From the NCBI RefSeq assembly GCF_017654505.1, contig NC_054555.1, forward strand, positions 6,937,335 to 7,001,334: a stretch of 64,000 nucleotides of DNA, read 5' to 3'. The stretch comes from Polyodon spathula (lineage: Eukaryota; Chordata; Actinopteri; Acipenseriformes; Polyodontidae). How positions within the stretch are numbered: the stretch's first letter is position 1; every line of letters starts with the position of its first letter. Below, piece by piece: positions 58,020 through 64,000 of the stretch. The translations under genes were made by a program, and so were the position numbers. The notes beneath the pieces are model-generated. The model ran no database searches, was not told the DNA's origin, and worked only from the letters and a program-made list of their open reading frames with translations.

Positions 58020-60578
58020 CATTTTAAGACTATTTGTAGTTGTGACCAAGTTTAAGTCTTACAAGCATTTTAAGCAATACAGTAAGCAAAACATAGTCCA
58101 ATCACTATTAGTTATGTTGTTTTTTGAAATTTGCATTTATATCAGACAGCACTGATCTATGTAACAAGGCAGAAGCTGGGCGCAAACCAGCGGCCCTGTG
58201 TATCGCAAGTGAACGCTTAAAGCACAATGCAAAAGAGCCAGCCAGGATCAAAATTCACATACATTAATGGGGGGTGCTTAATGAAAGAAAAACGATCGCC
58301 CCACTTCAACTTCTAGCTGAAAGTAACTTTTTTTTTTACCATTCATTTCCATTTTTTAACAACCATGAACGATAATGCCTGCGGGGAAATATCAAGTGAA
58401 TAGAAAAAACTGCCTAGAAGTAGTTGCTCTGTGCATTGAATGATTCAGGGTTGTGAACGCAGAGATGTAGTTCGACGGTGCAGGATCGGGTGATAATAGA
58501 CTCCGCAGACTGATTGAGTTTGCGTTCCTGTTGTTACACAACGATCTTTAGTTCTATTTTAATTAATTAATTTTTAGCTCCTTTTTTTTTTTTTTTTTTT
58601 TTTTGTATTGAACATTTTAGCGCTATAGTGGTACTTTGGATGTTAATTTATTATTTCGTGTTGTGTTTTCACACTGGATACTGGCAATTATGCAGTTTTA
58701 AAGTTTAATGATTGTTTTGTGAAAATATTTAAAATGACTAAACAGTGGACCTACTGCAGCAGCTTTGACTATTTCACCAGTCAATAAATATGTTAACTGC
58801 ACTTCTTGATTCTTTATCATGACGCTGTGCTGTTCTCTACCTTTGAATTTTAAGCAGGCCTAATTTTAAACATAATCTATCTACCTAATGTTACAAATAC
58901 TCCCTCTGGAATAATGCCTGTAATTCCGGCCCTGCCTGAGTCAACGCCACCTCCACAGTATAGCCTTAATAACAAATTTAGGACCCCCCTGGGCGTTGAC
59001 TCAACAGAATCCAGGAATTGTTAATCTAGGATCTATTTCCAAGCACTAATACAGCTTTAAAATAAGAAATATGAAATAGTGTGTATACCATGAAAATGTC
59101 ATACCTTACATATTGTTCCAACCTGTAAAAATCATCCATAACTTTATTTGAGCACTCAATTATAAGATATATGCAGTATAATAAACTATACAAAGACAGA
59201 TCAAATATATCATTAACAACATTAGGCAGTAGCTAATAGTAATAGGAGAATATAACAATATAATGATATAAGTTTAAGTCTTAACATTAAAATGTTATTG
59301 CAATAAACTTGTATTCCTTATTGACCCTCAAAACCTTTAATAACACATTTTTAGATGTTTTTAGAAAAAGGGATTGACTTTCTTTTGGTTTATAACAAAA
59401 TACACTTGTAACATGAGTGGGTTGTCACTGAATATTAATGAGTCAGTCACAGTGCATTTGGTGTTGACAATCCGCACAGGTACACAGGTTTAATAAATGC
59501 AGGTGCTGCCACTGGAGTACCAGCAACGGTAGCCCTAGTGTCACATTTAATAAAGAAAACAAAACAAAGCTAAAAGTAAATGTTTGCCACACAAGACGAG
59601 CGTTACCCTTATAAAAAGAGATGTCATGCTCCAGGAACATACTACACCACGAAACCCTCTCTATACTGGTTGGGATCAAATTCCCCTAAACTAACATAGT
59701 GCTGCGCACCTCCACGCAATAACCAGCGACAGGGTCCTCCATGTCACAATACCTTTTTTACCAAGGTCCATTTTCTAGAAGATAATTCCTAATAGATATA
59801 GGAGTGAAATACTGAATAAATAATATCTCTGCATTATCATTACATTTATCTTTAGTTGTTTCATTTTGATGTATGCTTTGCTGGATAAATGATGAGCTTA
59901 TTATAATGGATATAACAACATGCCTTTGCAAAAACCCTGGAAAATGAAAACATGGTGGCACAGCCCCCCGAAAACATAACTATTTATGAAGTACCCTCCT
60001 TCATAAATCTTGGAAATTCAATTAAAATGCCTACCACTTGCCTCACACATAGTTTTGACAAATCAGCTGCAGGCAGAGAGGACATTAACAATGATATGAA
60101 ATATGGCCTTCCTGTTTTGATGACTTGAGTAAAGAAAAAAGCAATTGTAAAACAACATTTGATTTTGGGGCCGTGTTTTCGATGCCGTGAAGGCATCTGG
60201 GTAGGCCTTACCCAATTATAATTGCCCAGACTCTTTAGATCATTAATATAGGCCTCTTCGTGTGAAAATCTTCCTAATGCGTGAGTCTCTTTGGTTTATT
60301 TTTATCAGTTAAAGTATTTTTGACAAAAAAGCCAGCTTCAAACACGTTAATTTTGGTACAAACTTGGAATGAAATATTGATTAGCTTAACTTTTGTAGAA
60401 TCATATATCATTTTCTGTTTCAGCCGTCCTGCTGACAACCTTCAGCTCTACAACTGCCCCTAGTAGATATATCTATAATTAAGGCCCTGTGAAAATCACA
60501 GAAATTTTCTTTAAAATTCATGGCAGTGTCATGGGTAAAGTATCGTATTGAATGTACAGATTATTATTATTATTATTT
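58020..60578. other. Gene-free stretch
   Basis: T-run at 58583-58604. A small inverted-repeat element lies at 58922-59019. No supported exon. Confidence 0.5.
58922..59019. mobile_element. Small element with ~27-bp inverted ends
   Basis: AATTCCGGCCCTGCCTGAGT then CAACGCC at the left is matched, inverted, by GGCGTTGACTCA and CAGAATCCAGGAATT at the right. The inner 12 bases (58937-58948 with 58992-59003) are perfect. It is a short MITE-like insertion or a chance hairpin. Confidence 0.45.
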
Positions 60579-60761
60579 TTAAACATCAAATATACGGATA
60601 AATGCAATGACATCATCAAAATCAACGTCCAAGTTATTCAAGCATTTTATAATAGCTTGTGAAACGGTGTTGTAATTAACAGCCTGCAGATAAAGTGTAT
60701 CTGCAAGGACAGCTTTCAGTTCTAGTACGTCAGATGCATGTTCCCCATTTAGGTCTTGCAA
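60579..60761 (-). pseudogene. hAT-type transposase relic
   Basis: The minus-strand frame reads VLADTLYLQAVNYNTVSQAI, then NLDVDFDDVIAFI. This resembles the segment of hAT-like (BED zinc finger, CGGBP1-like) transposases around VDFLQxVNHSTV...F(I/V)SDNAAYM. The frame ends right where the catalytic SDNAAYM-type block should begin. No ends of the element are visible. Confidence 0.55.
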
Positions 60762-61105
60762 AACATTATTTTTTTTTTTATTTTTTTTTTATGAATACAA
60801 ATAAAAATTATGAAATTATTTCATTTCTTATGAATAATGTAAAAATTGGGATAATTACACAATTTCCACACAGCCTGGGAAATCATGATTTACACAGGCC
60901 TTATCTATAATCCACTAGAGGCACAGTGTTGCAGAGGGACAGGTTAATCGTTACCCCCTGGCCAGAACTTAAAGGAAGACATATTTGAGAGCTGCACGGA
61001 GGCCAGGCGTTTTCACCAGGATGCGATGAGTGGAAAAAAAAGTGACATACTAAGTGAACCCATACAAAAAGAAGAACACCATAGTTAATATAACTGTGGT
61101 TCATA
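60762..61105. other. Gene-free flank of the Tc1 element
   Basis: T-run near 60770-60790. Nothing else is recognised. The TA target dinucleotide is at 61104-61105. Confidence 0.55.
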
Positions 61106-62637
61106 CAGTGGCTCTCAAAAGTATTCACCCCTCTTGGACTTTTCCACATTTTATTGTGTTACAACATGGAATCAAAATGGATTTAATTAGGAGTTTTTGC
61201 CACTGATCAACACAAAAAAAGTCCATAATGTCAAAGTGAAAAATAAAATCTACAAATTGTTCTAAATTAATTACAAATATAAAACAGAAAATAATTGATT
61301 GCATAAGTATTCACCCCCTTTGTTATGACACACCTAAATAAGCTCTGGTGCCACCAGTTGTCTTTAGAAGTCACATAATTAGTTGAATGGAGTGACCTGT
61401 GTGCAATTAATGTGTTTCACATGATTTCAGGTTAAATATACCTGTCCCTGGGAGGTCCCACAGTTGGTTAGAACATTTCCTAACAAAAACTACAACATGA
61501 AGATGAAGGAACATTCAAAGCAAATCCGGAATAAGGTTCTTCAAAAGCACCAATCAGGGGTAGGATATAAGAACATTTCCAAGGCATTGAATATCCCCCA
61601 GAGCACAGTAAAGTCCATTATTAAGAAATTGAGAGAATATGGCACAACTGTGAATCTGTCTAGAACAGGCCTTCCTCAAAAACTGAGTATCCGGGCGAGA
61701 AGGGCACTAATCAGGGAAGCCACCAAGGGGCCTATGGCAACCCTAAATGAGTTACAGTCTTCCACGGCTGAGCTGGGAGACACTGTGCATATGGCAACAA
61801 TAGCCCGGGTGCTTCACAAAACTAGTCTAGGAGAGTGGCAAAAAGAAAGTCGTTGTTGAAAAAAACTCCCATCAAATCTCGGCTAAAGTTTGCCAGAAGG
61901 CATGTGGGAGACTCTGAGATCAAGTGGAAGAAGATTCCATGGTCTGATGAAAACAAAATAGACCTTTTTGGCCTCAACGCTAAGCACTATGTTTGTCGCA
62001 AGCCTAACTCCACACATCATCTTGAGAACACCATCCTTACCATGAAGCATGGTGGTGGCAGCATCATACTACGGGCATGCTTCTCTGCGTCAGGGCCTGG
62101 AAAGCTCATGAAGATAGAGGGCAAAATGGATGCAGCAAAGTACAGAGAAATCCTGGAGTGGAGTTGCTTAAAAACAGAAAGGTCAATGTCCTGGAGTGGC
62201 CCAGTCAAAGCCCGGACCTCAATCCAATTGAGAAAATGTGGAAAGAGTGGAAAATCACTGTTCACCAAAGGTCCCCATCCAACTTGACGGAGCTTGAGCA
62301 ATTTTGCAAAGAAGAATGGGCAAAAAATGCAGTGTCCAGATGTGCAAAGCTGGTAGAGACTTATCCAAATAGACTTATGGCTGTAATTGCTGCCAAAGGT
62401 GCCTCTACCAATATTGGCTCAAGGGGGGGTGAATACTTATGCAATCAATTATTTTCTATTTTGTATTTGTAATTAATTTAGATCAATTTGTAGATTTTAT
62501 TTTTCACTTTGTCATTATGGACTTTTTTTGTGTTGATCAGTGGCAAAAACTCCTAATTAAATCCATTTTGATTCCATGTTGTAACACAATAAAATGTGGA
62601 AAAATCCAAGGGTGGTGAATACTTTTGAGAGCCACTG
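61106..62637 (+). mobile_element. Full-length but dead Tc1-type transposon
   Basis: Terminal inverted repeats of about 210 bases begin CAGTGGCTCTCAAAAGTATT at the left and end with its near reverse complement at the right. TA dinucleotides flank both ends (61104-61105 and 62638-62639), the standard Tc1/mariner target duplication. The inner ends of both repeats carry GCATAAGTATTCACCCCC, giving the usual double transposase-binding arrangement. The length (1532 bases) is close to the family norm of about 1.6 kb. The transposase inside is frameshifted and deleted. Confidence 0.95.
61464..62472 (+). pseudogene. Tc1-type transposase, broken into three frames
   Basis: The first part (frame from 61464; the true start is probably at 61497) has the paired-like DNA-binding domain: KEHSKQIRNKVLQKHQSG, ISKALNIPQSTVKSIIKK. 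A frame change near 61850 leads to the second part: KSRLKFARRHVG, WSDENKIDLFG with the first catalytic Asp, MKHGGGSIILRACFSASG, and AAKYREILE. A deletion then removes about 80-90 bases, including the family's QQDNDPKHT block with the second catalytic Asp. The last part, in a third frame, reads LEWPSQSPDLNPIEKMW with the catalytic Glu. The DDE triad is incomplete, so the enzyme cannot act. Confidence 0.93.
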
Positions 62638-62639
62638 TA

Positions 62640-64000
62640 CTCTATCCAGAATAATTTTTAAAAAGCTGGGCTGGGAAGCACTGGTAGCGGATCCCCTGCT
62701 ATACTGCTGTGGAAGGATTCCCGGCACCCATCGATTCAGCATATTTTAAGAAAGATGCAGGCTTTAAAGTATTTTAGCTTGAGGCAGTATTTGCATCTAG
62801 CACTGTTCATATCATTTCAACAGAGCCTTCTGTGTCCTGCTTTCTTCTTATTTTTACGGCAAGTATGATTAAGCATGTTCTGGTTAAAAAATAAAAACAA
62901 CTACATGCTCCTAAAGGTCATGAGTCGGAAATTGCGTATCCTGTGTTGGTGTAGCGCAGAAAAGGAGATAATGTTCTTGAAACAACTTTTTCACAGTCTT
63001 TATCCTTTAATCCTCAGTTAAATGCTACAAATTTAGGTTCTTCGCATGTACGGGTCGGATTAAATGCATGAACTAAATGCATTTGCTTTGACAAATAATA
63101 CGTTCTGACTGTGTTGGTTCTCCGCCAAGTGAAAATTGGATGATCCACTCCTAAAGCAGATTAAAAGGAACAAGTTTACACTAGAAATATGCAAGTATTT
63201 GTCAACTCAATGAGTTACTTTCAAGAAAGTCCTGGTAGGCAGCAACAATGGGGCACTAACCCTATTTCTTTCATCATGATCATATTCTTCCTTTCCAACT
63301 TTTTGTTATTCCCTAGCTTATTAGAGACCGGTGTGGCTGTCCTGAACCAAAGATAGTGTCCTAGTGTACTGTTCTGACCTATCCTCAGATACACCTGCAT
63401 CGAAAGTACATGACAATGGAAAAAATAATAGCATCCAAGAGTTTAAAAGATAATATGTGCATGATGTCCAAGATGTGAGTTGCTTAGGCTTTGAACGAAC
63501 GGCCAACATCTCTACAGATCCCATCATGGTTAACAAGCCTGGTAAATACAAAACAAAAACCGAAAAATCAATAGAGAACCTGGGTAGCATGCAATAAATG
63601 GATTCGTTTATGAACACTTAGTTTTATAAACCACATTTTCCAGTGCTTTTATTTCAGTCTCAGAAAGGGACAGCACCAGTCGGAAGTAACCTGTTCTCCA
63701 CTATGTGCAACAATAGGCAGGCTGTTTTGATGTTGAGGCTCTAAGACAATATAGAGAGTCCAGACATATACTGTGGGTACAAGCACAGAGTACATTGATT
63801 TTGGTATTCAAATGCTTCAGACCATACATAGCCATACAGTTCTATAGCATAGATGTCAGAGAGTCAGGTATATCCTAGGCATGTCTACATAGCTCTCCAC
63901 CCTCCTCGCGACTGAGATATTCAACACAAAATAATGATATACTGTACATTAATTAAAAGTACAGTAACCAGTTAGTAAAGGATCATTACAACTGCCTAAA
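62640..64000. other. Gene-free stretch at the right end
   Basis: No supported gene, RNA or classified repeat to the window edge. Confidence 0.5.

Overview
The window is eukaryotic and most likely from a ray-finned fish. It has long (TA)n, (TCTA)n, (AAT)n and (TG)n microsatellites, GT-AG introns, Tc1-type transposons, a CR1-type LINE, Tx1-type LINE ends, tRNA-derived SINEs and solo LTRs. The mix of CR1 LINE and V-type SINE sequence would suit a non-teleost such as a sturgeon or paddlefish, but that is inference. There are no operons, CRISPR arrays or bacterial features. Nearly all long open frames are by-products of repeats.

The only host genes I can support are three plus-strand members of the TIM family (T-cell immunoglobulin and mucin domain; HAVCR/TIMD) between about 25.4 and 42.9 kb. 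Copy 2 (31720-36965) is complete: eight exons with consistent phases encode a 266-residue type I membrane protein. It has a signal peptide, an IgV domain with the six TIM cysteines and the WFND ligand loop, a short Thr/Ser stalk, one transmembrane helix and a tail with two tyrosines. Copy 1 (26113-29123) is a recent duplicate, 97% identical in the IgV exon. It has no recognisable signal-peptide exon, an 11-base deletion that gives an immediate stop in the stalk, and a shortened tail. Copy 3 (38605-42892) is an older, diverged relative with a stop in the IgV exon, a broken exon start, a phase mismatch and a mutated WFND loop. It still keeps recognisable signal, stalk, transmembrane and tyrosine-tail exons. 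The array looks like one working phosphatidylserine-receptor-type gene flanked by two decayed or decaying paralogues.

The left 25 kb is gene-poor. It holds a large foldback element (1740-2196), a pair of inverted interspersed repeats (4740-5466 and 10583-11011), an LTR lying between two (TA)n arrays (7772-8176), a cluster of palindromic GATATC repeats (about 9319-9955), a solo LTR (13640-14157) and a 5'-truncated CR1-type LINE on the minus strand (22430-24376). Inside the TIM array are an LTR shared by copies 1 and 2, a 470-bp palindrome, an interstitial telomeric repeat, two SINEs and a Tc1 fragment.

The right 20 kb is again gene-poor. It has a perfect 114-bp tandem duplication (45091-45318), two head-to-tail Tx1-type LINE 3' ends set in an (ACT)n microsatellite with a conserved 3' RNA fold (50035-51737), an L2/Rex1-type LINE end, a solo LTR with an exact 5-bp target duplication (57339-58019), a hAT-type transposase relic and a dead full-length Tc1 element (61106-62637).
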